64,000 nt of DNA, taken from NCBI GenBank assembly GCA_030685235.1, contig MU839112.1, forward strand, positions 337,108-401,107, given 5' to 3'. Origin of the DNA: Copromyces sp. CBS 386.78 (lineage: Eukaryota; Ascomycota; Sordariomycetes; Sordariales; Sordariaceae). Under the pieces are notes generated by a model. That model saw nothing but the letters and a program-made list of their open reading frames with translations, made no database searches and was not told the DNA's origin. Below, in pieces: positions 49,342 to 58,859 of the stretch. A program made the translations under genes and the position numbers. Position 1 is the first letter of the stretch. Each line of letters begins with the position of its first letter.

Positions 49342-49559
49342 ATCGCTGTATTCAATTGATTGATGTGATTGGTCGTAGTTAGTGCCATTTTCCTGATAGG
49401 GGTGTTAGCGTATGATTAGGTAGGCTTGGCGACTAGAGCGGCCGACCGCCTAGACTTATTGGGAAAGACTGCAATATTTGGACTTACCTTCTATATGTCT
49501 GAACTTGCCTTCTATGTGTTTGAATTTGCCTTGTTTCCGCTGCCTTCGTACTTTCTAGT

Positions 49560-49740
49560 TGCGTAACGGTTGCGATTGTTTAATACGGTTCGCGAACTAT
49601 ATCTTCGTATGCGAACCGTTGCTAGCGCGCGAACCGTAATTGAAATATAAACGGTATTATAAGCTTTGGCAAGAACGAACCGTTCGCGCATGGTAGCAAA
49701 TGACATTTGCGGTTCAACAACCGTATGGCAACCGTACTGG
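49560..49740. promoter_or_regulatory. subterminal AACCGT motif cluster at the right end of T
   Basis: Seven copies of AACCGT or its complement ACGGTT in 180 bp, in both orientations, often inside GCGAACCGT or ACGGTTCGCG. The left end of T has a weaker set (near 34523-34585). Element S has dense clusters of the same core. CACTA-like elements carry such subterminal repeats as binding sites for their accessory protein, so this is a candidate binding array. Confidence 0.6.
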
Positions 49741-49766
49741 GCCTTCTATATACCCCTTGCTAAGTA

Positions 49767-51510
49767 TCGTTATTAATATAGTATATATAATATAGGAATT
49801 AAGAACAGTAATTTTACTATTACTTTTAAACTTTAAGGGGGCGTTCGATAAAATAAACTACTAGTAACTCCTCTATACCCTATAAGAGAAAGGGCTACTA
49901 CACTAATTACTCTATTAAATTGAAAGCTTCCTAACGGACTATCGGGGAAGTTTATTCTTCGACGGAAAATTATTATAGGAATTTAAAATACCCGCCGGGG
50001 TATTTTAAAGCTCCCCCCTATTACCTATCCTCTTCTTTATTTTTATCGTTACGTTATACAAAGTATTAAAGGAATTAAAAAGGACGGTAATAATAGGCTT
50101 TATAAACGATATTAATATCCTAACCTTTTTGAAATTAATAGAAGATAATTATAGGAAACTTTAAAAAGTATAGCGGATATACTATACTTAGGCGGAGGAA
50201 AGGGGTATAGAATTCGAAATTAATAAGTCCGAATTTATTTATTTTATTAAAATCCGGGTATTGAAGGCCAAAATAATTCCGCTTAAAGATTATTAATTAG
50301 CCCCTATAAAATCGGTAAAATTCTTCGGGGTATAGCTAAACCGTAAACTAATTTACTATATTTATTTCTAAGCAATTAAAAAGAAGATATTAACTTAGAT
50401 TTTTATATTTATTTATATTATAGTAAAAATATAGGGCTATAATTTAATTAGAGCGAGAGAAATATATATAAAAGTAATCTATATAATTATAGCCTATAGG
50501 GCGTCGGCGTACTATACCCTTATAAAACTGCTAAGAAAACCTAAAAGATTTATAAAATTATTCGTAATAATAAACGAATTACTTTAGAATAGTATTTAAA
50601 GCGTATAAATTAATATCGACGTTTAGTATTAAAATAGAAACCTTTTACCTATTATTCGACTTCTATTTTAATAAAAAGGTAAGGGCGTTCGAAAATTAAT
50701 TTAATAAGTCCCCGGCGGCGACCTTTATAAGGGGGACGCTTAAAAGGATTATAATAGAATTCCGAGCGGGCAAAAAAAAGACACCGCTATAGCCGCCGCT
50801 AATTAGTAGTAAGGCGAAGGCAAAATAGGCCTAACGTTAAGCCTTATTTATTATACTATAAAAGGAAATTAAGGAATTTATACCGGGCAAAAGAGAAAAA
50901 TAATTAAAAACGGCTACTAAAAGAAAATAAATTACGAAATAATATATTAGAATAGTAGAGGCTATAAAAAAGAGGAAGAAATTAAATACCGCTAAAGTAT
51001 AAGCGAAATTTAATAAAATTACCCTATAATATTATATTTAACCAAATACGGATAATAATATAATACTATACTACTTTTTTAAAGTAATAAATTCCTTCCT
51101 AATTTAGGCTAGGATAAAGAAGATCGGCCTTAGGGCTTTCCTATTCGAAAGAAGGGTACTAAATATTTTTATACCTTACTACTAATACGGATTAGAAAAA
51201 AAGACGTTCGAATATATTGTATTAAATTATATAAAAATAAAAAATATAAGGTTAAAAGACTTATTATAGCCTACAAACATCGAATAATTTTACGACTAAT
51301 TCGAAGATATATAGGGTATAGATAAAATCCTTCGCTAAGCTTTATAATTAAATAAACTATAAAAATACTATTTAATAATAAAGATCGAATAAATAAAGGA
51401 AATAGAAGAAGTATTAAAAAACGTTAAATAATTATTAGAGAACGAATATAAAAATATACCTATTTACCCCCTAAACTATTATACTCGGATATAGAGAAAA
51501 ATTATAGGAA
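49767..51510 (+). pseudogene. L2 ORF2, second half of RT to C-terminus
   Basis: Begins with LLLLNFKGAFDKIN at about 49820 (palm motif A, Asp now Asn). It continues with SSPLLPILFF near 50015-50045 and IGFINDINIL at about 50095-50125, the catalytic box (first Asp now Asn). The post-RT region follows, then a C-terminal motif near 51190-51240 in which the expected Cys and His codons have become Tyr (LEKKTFEYIVLNY). The frame fades after about 51500. RIP stops throughout. Confidence 0.85.
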
Positions 51511-51903
51511 GCTATTAACCGGAACCGTTATAAAAATATAGTAATACTAAAATAATACCGTCTACTTTTAATATCTTAATTACTTAATCCTAAAAATAGA
51601 TTATAAAAAACGGCGTAATAATGCTGCGAAGAATACGGGTAGAAAATACTAAAGAAATATTAAATTTAAACCTCCTAAATAGAATCGTTTATAGGCTAAT
51701 TAATTAAAAGGCCGGCCGGAAATGAAATAGGCCTAATATATTCGCTTTTACTATTATTAACGTTAGGGATAATCGTTATTGGAATTAATTCCTTCTTCGT
51801 TTAATAAAAATTCATTTTTATTAATTTTAAACCGTTAAAGTAAAGTTTTTGTACTGCTGCGCCTACTTCCGGCGGCCGAAGCGGGGCCGAAAATAAAATT
51901 AAT
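51511..51903 (+). other. L2 post-ORF2 region, first part
   Basis: This AT-rich stretch matches the reverse complement of about 1815-2200 of L2m. It lies between the end of ORF2 and the LINE-b stub. I see no clear coding frame in it on either strand. Confidence 0.5.
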
Positions 51904-52404
51904 ATTATTATTATTCTTATTCCTTAGCTATATATAAATACAGTGCCAATCTGGCATGAGGTCCTTCTCCTGGTTTTCGGTAGGCGAAACCTTGCGACGA
52001 TAAGCGCCGCTGAACTAAAACCCCCGCTACGTAAGGTCACGATTGACTCGCGACCGCTCCTTCCAGTTTCCAGCTGTTGCGGTGCACACCCACCGCTCCA
52101 GCGAACAATCCGCTCTCAATCCCATCACCAGAACACAAAACTGTGTTCTAGTAGTGTGATTATAATTATAAATATATCGCGACCTCCTCGCAATACTCCC
52201 TTTCCATCTCCACTGCCAATCGGTACTCGTTTAATCTTCCCAACCGGAGTGCCCACGATAAGATTCGCTCCGCTTTGCGTCCGTCGTCAAGGTGTTTCTG
52301 CAATTCTTCTTGAGTCTGAGGCCACTCTTGCTCCGTCGTCCAGTGTTCTTCCGTTCTCAAGCACCCGAAGACGATGTGTGCGAATGTTTCTTTCCCGGCG
52401 CCAC
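51904..52404 (-). mobile_element. LINE-b 3' stub, unmutated
   Basis: A 501-bp 5'-truncated LINE on the minus strand with a perfect 13-bp TSD, AAATAAAATTAAT, at 51891-51903 and 52405-52417. L2m shows the empty site near 1820. Composition is normal with no RIP. Its 3' UTR and tail are related to LINE-1f (GCGACGATAAGCGCCG versus GCGGCGATAAGCGCCG), but its ORF2 stop is followed directly by the 3' UTR, without the 1.3-kb segment found in LINE-1f. Confidence 0.95.
52166..52404 (-). pseudogene. LINE-b ORF2 C-terminus, intact reading frame
   Basis: The fragment stays open from the truncation point to a TAA (complement at 52166-52168), about 79 codons. It starts with CGAGKETFAHIVFGC, the C-x2-type Cys/His motif common at the end of ORF2 in fungal LINEs. 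A charged helix follows with ERILSWALRLGRLNEYRL. It aligns with the mutated C-terminus of LINE-1f ORF2 (KKILSQILQFNKLNKYYL), which confirms that frame and its end. It is not a complete protein. Confidence 0.9.
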
Positions 52405-52429
52405 AAATAAAATTAATAGATATAATAAA

Positions 52430-53600
52430 TATTTTAAAATAAATAAATTAACTTATAGCCTATATATTCTCGATTTAAGGATAGGTTAATAATAAAGCCT
52501 TAACGAGAATCGGAAAGAATTTATATTATCCGCAATAGAATTAAGGCGGGAAAAAACGGATTTAAACGCAATACTAATACTAATAGAAATATCCTCGATA
52601 TCTTTAATACGTATATTAACCTTACTAAAACGACTATTAAACGTAGTAGATTAAGAATTAACTTTAATAATTAACGTTTCTATAATATAAAGAGCCTTAT
52701 TTATAATAATACGTAAAAATATAATATTATAGCGGATAATACTAATGTCTATATTGCGGCCGCTAATATTAATCTTTAATTTCCACTTCTTCAAAATAAT
52801 AAAGGGGCTAAAAATCTCTATAATATCGCTCTAATTATTATTAAAAGCCGAAACGGCGTCGTCGGTATCTTTAATTTCAATAACTGTATACTACGTAAAA
52901 GTTGCCTTAATGAAAGCGTTAGATAACGAAAAAAATACTGGAATACCGGCGGGAATATAACGAATTTCGAACGTAATTTTAATAAGAATATAAATAATAT
53001 TAATATAATGATTGTCCAAATATATTTCGGAATGTTTATTACGCTTATAATGCTTATAGGTAATATACGGCTTAATTAATATAAAATTAATAACGACCCC
53101 GATACAATATTGAACTGGAATAACGATAGAATTTATAAGGATCGATAAAATAGCGAACCTTATTATAAATAAAATAAAATAATATATAATTATAAAGTAC
53201 GTACGGGATTACGTAGTAGAACGCTTTAATATATTAAAAATATTAAACGTCGTTTATCGGAGAGTGGAAATAAGCTGTAGCGGCCTTATATTTTTTAGTA
53301 CTATTAGCCTTAATTTCTTTTAAAAAATCGTCTTTAATTACAATGCGGGTAGTAGCCCTAACCTTCCGGCTAAAAAGAGTACGGAATATAATTAAAATTA
53401 ATAGAATAGCTTTTAATTTACTATTAAAAATTTTAATAACTTTCGCTTTAAATATTTTAACCCTACCGTTAGACGGGTTAATATTATTAATGGGAAATAT
53501 TATAAAAGATTTATAAATATAATGAAATAGCGTAAGCGGGCCGGGTATAGGAAAATTACGGGCGGGTAGCGGTAAGGAAATTAAAAGGCGTAAAAAGGAA
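52430..53600 (-). pseudogene. antisense accessory ORF of L2
   Basis: Minus-strand counterpart of the frame in L2m. From about 53090 to 52500 it has about three stops in 190 codons. It contains HYINIIYILIKITFEIRYIP, TVIEIKDTDDAVSAFNNN and KVNIRIKDIEDISISI. These runs align with the L2m frame in the same register, although the two copies carry different RIP changes. Upstream another frame reads well (EIKANSTKKYKAATAYFHS, VRYFIDPYKFYRY), so one frame change lies near 53080-53130. Family unknown. It is transcribed towards the LINE ORF2. Confidence 0.55.
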
Positions 53601-54081
53601 GAAAGAGGGAAGGTTTAAAAAAGGAGAGGAACGATAGGTAGGAACCTATAAGGCAGGCGCGGGGCACTATAACTATATACAATTGAATTGGAATAAAATA
53701 GCGCGCCTTAGCGTAGTTATAGGCGGTAACGAGTAGTAGAAAAAGGGGATAATAAAGGATAATATTATAAGTATACGACCGTTTAAATCTACTAATTAAG
53801 GTAGAAGGGGAAATAGAAAGGGGGTAGGGGGCCGGGGGGACTATACGGCGGGAATTTATAATTACGGCCTCTAAAGGGTAGTGAAGCTATCTAGAAAGGG
53901 AAATAAATAAAGGAGGTGGTAGTACTATAGGGCGACCGTCGCGATAGCGAAGTAAGGGGTTTTCACCCGGCCGCAAAATACGGTTTTTCCCCCTACAAAT
54001 AGAAGCAGCACCGCATACCCACTAGGTAGACTAGACAATAGTTAGCGTGTATAAGACCAATAATAATAATATTACCGCGGC

Positions 54082-54460
54082 CTAATCCTTCCTAATCCAG
54101 AAATTTAAATCCTTTAAATTCTATTTTTTATTTATATAAATTACTACTTTACCCTTCTTTAAATAATTAATACTAAATATTTACCGCCCCTCGGCCGGTA
54201 AATATCTTTATTTAAATTCTTGCCCGGCTTTTAGATCGCTATAATATTATAAGTTTCCTCCTATTCAAATAGCGTTTTCCTTCTTTCGTATAATTTCCCT
54301 ACATTTTAATAGAATATTTTCAATTAAATTATTAATTACCCTATAAGAGGTTTCCTTCTAATTTAACAATAGGTTAGGGGGATATTATTTCTTTAAAATT
54401 AATAGTAGCAATTAAAAGCATAATAGCAATAAAATTAATACGAATATAGTCGCCTACGTT
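54082..54460 (-). pseudogene. LINE-1f ORF2 N-terminus (fifth piece of Y)
   Basis: The start of ORF2 in copy Y and the short spacer to ORF1, matching 27590-27970 of V. It is cut by L2 at 54081. The reading frame is broken by several stops. Confidence 0.75.
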
Positions 54461-55975
54461 TTAAAAGCGGATATAAATATTTATTAGGCCTATATTTATA
54501 AATTTCGGCCGAGAGCCGCTTCTAATCTTTTTAGGGCGGTTTTTTTTTCTTCCTTTTATAAGTAATTTTTCTAAAATTGTAATTAAACGGGAATTGAAGG
54601 GGGCGTTAGGGATTACAATATCTTCCCCTATTTTTATTATTAATTTTAATATTAATTTAACTAGTCTTTTACAAATAGTAAAATTGTAAAACCTTTTAAC
54701 GTAATTAATTAATATTTTTACGTAAATTGCTTTTACGAACGGGTATTTCTTTTTATTAAAGGTAAAATACTTTAATTTCCTATACGGTTTATAAAAAATT
54801 AGAGAACTATTTTTATTTGAAAAATAATTCTCTTTTCCTATATATAGCCTTTTATATTTAATTTTATTATAACGGTTATAAGCGTTTTCCTAGCGATAGA
54901 ATTTCGTTATATATCCGAAATACTAATATTTAAAGTATTATTAAATAGAGGCTATAGTTTAAAATAATTCGTATACGTATATACTACTGTCCTAGAGGAA
55001 AAACTTTTCTTAGAGGAAGATTATAGCTTTCGTAATCGCAATTTCTATTAAGAATATTTTTCTTTCTTCCCTTTTATATTCTTTTTAAAATTTAGCCCGA
55101 ATAATTTCCGCTGCCTTATTCTTCTCCCTTATTTTTTATATAATTAATTCGGGTTATTTTACGTCGATATTAACCTACGGAATTCTTTTAATTAAAATAA
55201 TTATAATATTTAGGGATATAATAACCTTTTTTCTAAAGACTTTTTTAACCTAAATTTAATATTTCTAATATTAATCCTTAATTAATTCATTAAAAATAAT
55301 TATATAGTTTTTATTTGTTACTATTTTAATAATTATATAGATTACCCTATATAACCTCTCTTTTAAAGCGTTTTGGACGGCCTACTTTATATTATTATTC
55401 GAATATATAGTAAATTCGGCGGTAATTTAAACCCCTTTAATAGTAAGTTAGCGTTTATAATTAGAAAGGATAAACTTTTTAATCATAATAATAAATAGGT
55501 AGTAGAAAATAGTATTAACCCAATTCGGCGATTTCCGGATAATATTAACTTATTTCTTCGGCGCTTTTTAAACGTCCTTCTTTATTTCCTTCGAAATAAA
55601 TTTCTTTAAATCGTTAAAGTCCTTCCTAATAATAAATTAGGCTTCGACGGCTTTATTTACTTTAGGTATTTTAAACTTATTTTTCGTAAGAATTTTCGTA
55701 AATTCGAAAAAGAATTTTTGAATTTAATAACGGTCGTTAATTATTACGGCGGCGTAGTCTATAATTTTATTCGCTATAATAATAAATTTCTTTATAGTTT
55801 TATTATTTTCTTCCGTTTTTTCCGAAGTCTTTGTAGTAAATGCGGCGTTAGGGTCGTTATATTTTAAAATGCCTCCGAAGGGGTTGTGGACGCTATTTTC
55901 GAACCTATTCGCACCTCTATTAATTATTATCGGCAGCGACGGCTTAACGCTATCGCTGCGGTCGTCGTAGGATAT
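54461..55975 (-). pseudogene. LINE-1f ORF1 (in Y)
   Basis: Spans exactly 505 codons from the mutated start (ATA, complement at 55973-55975) to the TAA whose complement is at 54461-54463. That gives the ORF1 length for the family. There is no MITE here, so it shows the empty site for MITE copy 3. Many stops of the CAA-to-TAA type. Confidence 0.85.
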
Positions 55976-56086
55976 CGCGGAGGGGGTAAATAACCTTCCT
56001 AAATCGATTACCGTTGTCGGTTTTCGTTTTGGAGCACTTCCTAACCAGAAATCGGCGTTTCCGGTTTCGGCGTCGTTTTACTAACC

Positions 56087-56460
56087 ATTAGTATTAAATA
56101 GTTTAGCCGAAGCTATCTATAATAGTCAAAATTGTAACTTTAATCCTAGTCCGGTTTAGTTCGAATATAATTAATATAGTATTATTCGGCTAAAGGATAT
56201 CCGTTATCGAAACCCAAACTTTATTCAATTTTATATCTATTATATAGATCCTAATATTAAACCCGATAAAAATTCTAGTATATTATTCAGCCCCTTTCCC
56301 GATTATCGTTATAAAAGTATACTAATAATTAATATAAAATAAGCGTTTTATATATAGTATAAAAGAAGATAGCGCTGTAGCGAATTTATAGACGCTAACG
56401 GCTAGGAAATAGTTTAATATTTAGGGTATCTTTAAAATAAGGATAATAGCGATAATAATT
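56087..56460 (+). pseudogene. coding remnant H, part 3
   Basis: Continues part 2 in frame across the Y insertion: LVLN before, SLAEAIYNSQNCNFNPSP after. The frame goes on for about 115 codons with a handful of TAA and TAG codons, including DPNIKPDKNSS and EFIDANG. The family is not recognised. Its good coding character suggests the target of Y was itself a gene, perhaps of another repeated element because it too is RIP-mutated. Confidence 0.6.
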
Positions 56461-56530
56461 AAAATAGTGTTTCCTTGGGCGGAGCGGGATTATGCCCACG
56501 GAAGACAGTGAAATACCATTTTGCCCAAGC
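56461..56530. other. unmutated 70-bp island with stem CTTGGGC/GCCCAAG
   Basis: A short stretch of normal composition between RIP-mutated H and the microsatellite. The words CTTGGGC (about 56473-56479) and GCCCAAG (about 56524-56530) could pair around a loop that itself contains GGGATTATGCCC. It may be the end of another short insertion. Not identified. Confidence 0.4.
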
Positions 56531-57136
56531 TTGGAGATTTTATTTTTATTTTTATATTATTTTATTTTTATTTTTATTTAAATTTATTTTCTTTATATCC
56601 TTATTTTATTTTATTTTTATATATTTTTTATTTTCTTTGTATCTTTCTTTTATTTTATTTTTATTTGTATTTACTTTGTTATATCTTTATTTTATTTTAT
56701 TTTTATTTTTTTTCTTTATTTCTTTATTTTATTTTCTTTTTATTTTTACTTTTATCTTCATTTTTAATTTTTAATTTATTTCTACTTTTATTTTTTCTTT
56801 TTCTTTTTCTTTTTCTTTTTCTTTTTCTTTTTCTTTTTCTTTTTCTTTTTCTTTTTCTTTTTCTTTTTCCTTTTCTTTTTTCTTTTCTTTCTTTTTCTTT
56901 TTCCTTTTCTTTTTTCTTTTCTTTCTTTTTTTTTTTATATTCTTTTTCTTTATCTTTTTCTTTTTTCCTTTCCTTTTCTTTCTTTTTCTTTTTTATATTC
57001 TTTTTCTCCTTCTCTTTTCTTTTCTTTTATTTTTATTTTATTTTTCTTTTATTCTTCTTTTATTTTTCCTTTATTTATCTTTTATCTTTTCCTTTCTCTT
57101 TTTCTTTTTCTTTTTCTTTTTATTTATCTTTTTATT
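56531..57136. repeat. TTTTTA / CTTTTT microsatellite, about 600 bp
   Basis: The first half is built on TTTTTA and TTTTATT units and the second half, from about 56785, on CTTTTT and close variants. It abuts the 5' end of LINE-1f copy U, and the 3' tail of U is a pure ATTTTT repeat. The long open frames across it (Phe/Leu/Ser) are an effect of the repeat, not genes. Confidence 0.9.
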
Positions 57137-57245
57137 TATCAAAAACGACGCCGAAACCGGAAACGCCGATTTCTAATTAGGAAGTACTCCAAAACGAAAA
57201 CCGATAACGGCAATCGATTTAGGAAGGTCATTTACCCCTTCTACA

Positions 57246-58763
57246 ATATCCTACGACGATTATAATAATAATGTTGAACTGTCGCTACCGATAATAATTA
57301 ATAGAAGTGCGAATAGGTTCGAAAATAGTATTTATAACCCCTTCGGAAGTATTTTAAAATATAACGACCCTAACGCCGTATTTACTATAAAAACTTTAAA
57401 GAAAATGGAAGAAGACAATAAAATTATAAAGAAATTTATCGTTATAACGAATAAAATTATAGATTATACCGCTATAACGACTAACAACCGTTATTAAATT
57501 CGAAAATTCTTTCTTAAATTCGTAAAAACTTTTACAAAGAAAAATAGGTTTAAAATATTTAAAGTAAATAAAGCTGCCGAAGCCTAATTTATTATTAGGA
57601 AAAATATTAATAATTTAAAGAAATTTATTTCGAAGGAAATAAAAAAGGACGCTTAAAGGGCGCCGAAGAAATAGGTTAATATTATCCGGAAATTGCCAAA
57701 TAAAATTAATACTACCCTCTACCACTTACCTACCATTATTATTAAAAAATTTATCCCCTCTAACTACAAATATTAGTTTACTATTAAAAGGGCCTAAATT
57801 ATTACCGAATTTACTATATATTCGAATAATAATATAAAATAAGCTATTGAAGGCGCTTTAAAGGAGAGCCCGTATAAAGTAATCTATACGGCTACTAAAA
57901 TAGTAATAAATAGAAATTATATAATTATTTTCGATAAATTAATTAAGGATTAATATTAGAAGTATTAAACTTAAATTAAAAAGGTTTTTAAAAAAGAGGC
58001 TATTATATTTTTAAATACTATAGTTGTTTTAATTAAAAGAGTCCCGTAGGCTAATATCGACGTAAAATAACCTAAATCGGTTATATAAAAAATAAGGGAA
58101 AAGAATAAAAAGGCGGAAATTATTCGGGTTAAACCTTAGAAAAAACGTAAATAGGAAAAAAAAAGAATATTTTTAGTAGAAATCGCGACCGCGAAAATTA
58201 TAATTTTCCTCTAAGAAAACTTTTTCCTCTAAAATAGCGGCGTATATATATACAAACCGTTCTAAATTATAACTTTTACCCAATAATATTTTAAATATTA
58301 ATATTTCGAATATACAACGAAATTTTATCGTTAAAAAGACGCCTATAATTATTATAATAAAATTAAATATAAAAGGCCGTATATAGGAAAAGAAAATTAC
58401 CCTTCGAATAAAAATAATTCCCTAATCTTTTATTAACCGTATAGGAAATTAGGGTATTTCGCCTTCGATAAAAAGAAATACCTATTTATAAAAGTAGCCT
58501 ACGTAAAAATATTTATCGACTATATTAAAAGGCCTTATAATTTTACTACTCGTAAAAAACCGGTTAAATTAGTATTAAAATTAATAATAGAAATAAAGGA
58601 AGATATTATAATCCCCAACGCCCCCCCTAATTCCTATTCAATTACGACCTTAGAAAAATTATTTATAAAAAGAAGAAAAAGAGGCCGCCTTAAAAGAATT
58701 AAAGGCGGCTCTCGGCCGAAATCCGTAGGTATAAATCCAATAAACGTTTATACCCGCTCTTAA
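57246..58763 (+). pseudogene. LINE-1f ORF1 (in U)
   Basis: 506 codons from the mutated start (ATA at 57246-57248) to TAA at 58761-58763. The C-terminal basic stretch with KRGR and the final INVYTRS are readable. Many RIP stops. Confidence 0.85.
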
Positions 58764-58859
58764 AATATAAACGACTATACTTATATTAATTCTATTGCTA
58801 TTACGCCCTTAATTACTACTATTATTTCTAAGGAAACAATATTCCCCTAGCCCGCCGTT

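Larger units (their letters stand above)
34492..49764. mobile_element. T: 15.3-kb two-gene DNA transposon (CACTA/EnSpm-like)
   Basis: Inserted in the RT of L2 between TA dinucleotides (34490-34491 and 49765-49766). Its ends read inward as CTTACCTGGGGGTA on the left and CTTAGCAAGGGGTA on the right, a short imperfect terminal inverted repeat. Without the nested Mutator-like element it is about 11.3 kb. It contains a tnp2-type transposase on the minus strand, a divergent repeat-protein gene on the plus strand, a further short coding remnant, a GC-rich minisatellite and a subterminal motif cluster. RIP is patchy, with unmutated blocks at both ends. Confidence 0.85.
24145..54066 (+). mobile_element. 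L2: second Tad-like LINE family, full length, multiply interrupted
   Basis: Inserted in copy Y with a TSD of up to 15 bp (TAATATTACCGCGGC). Its own sequence is 24145-25950, 32759-34491, 49767-51903 and 52418-54066, in all about 7.3 kb. The gaps are LINE-1f copy V, DNA transposon T and the LINE-b stub. It has a gag-like ORF1, an ORF2 with endonuclease and RT, a 2.5-kb region after ORF2 and a 3' end GTATAAGACC followed by AAT repeats. The tail resembles that of LINE-1f (GGAATAAGACTATTATT) but the bodies differ clearly. Confidence 0.9.
6868..56086 (-). mobile_element. LINE-1f copy Y, full length, broken into five pieces
   Basis: A Tad-like non-LTR retrotransposon on the minus strand. It is bounded by a perfect 14-bp TSD, ATTAGTATTAAATA, at 6854-6867 and 56087-56100. 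Its pieces are 6868-8589, 15802-16808, 18428-18446, 22122-24144 and 54082-56086. Together they make about 6.8 kb, the same as the uninterrupted copy V (6794 bp). It is interrupted by LINE-1f copies X, Z and W and by the L2 complex. The 5' end is AAAACGACGCC, as in X and U, and the 3' end is a TAA-type tail. All pieces are heavily RIP-mutated. Confidence 0.93.

Noticed and set aside
51943..52410. 155-codon plus-strand frame
   Set aside because: Antisense to the LINE-b stub, whose minus strand holds the real ORF2 C-terminus and 3' UTR. It is open only because this stub escaped RIP.
56521..57180. 219-codon and 99-codon open frames rich in Phe and Leu
   Set aside because: They are translations of the CTTTTT/ATTTTT microsatellite.
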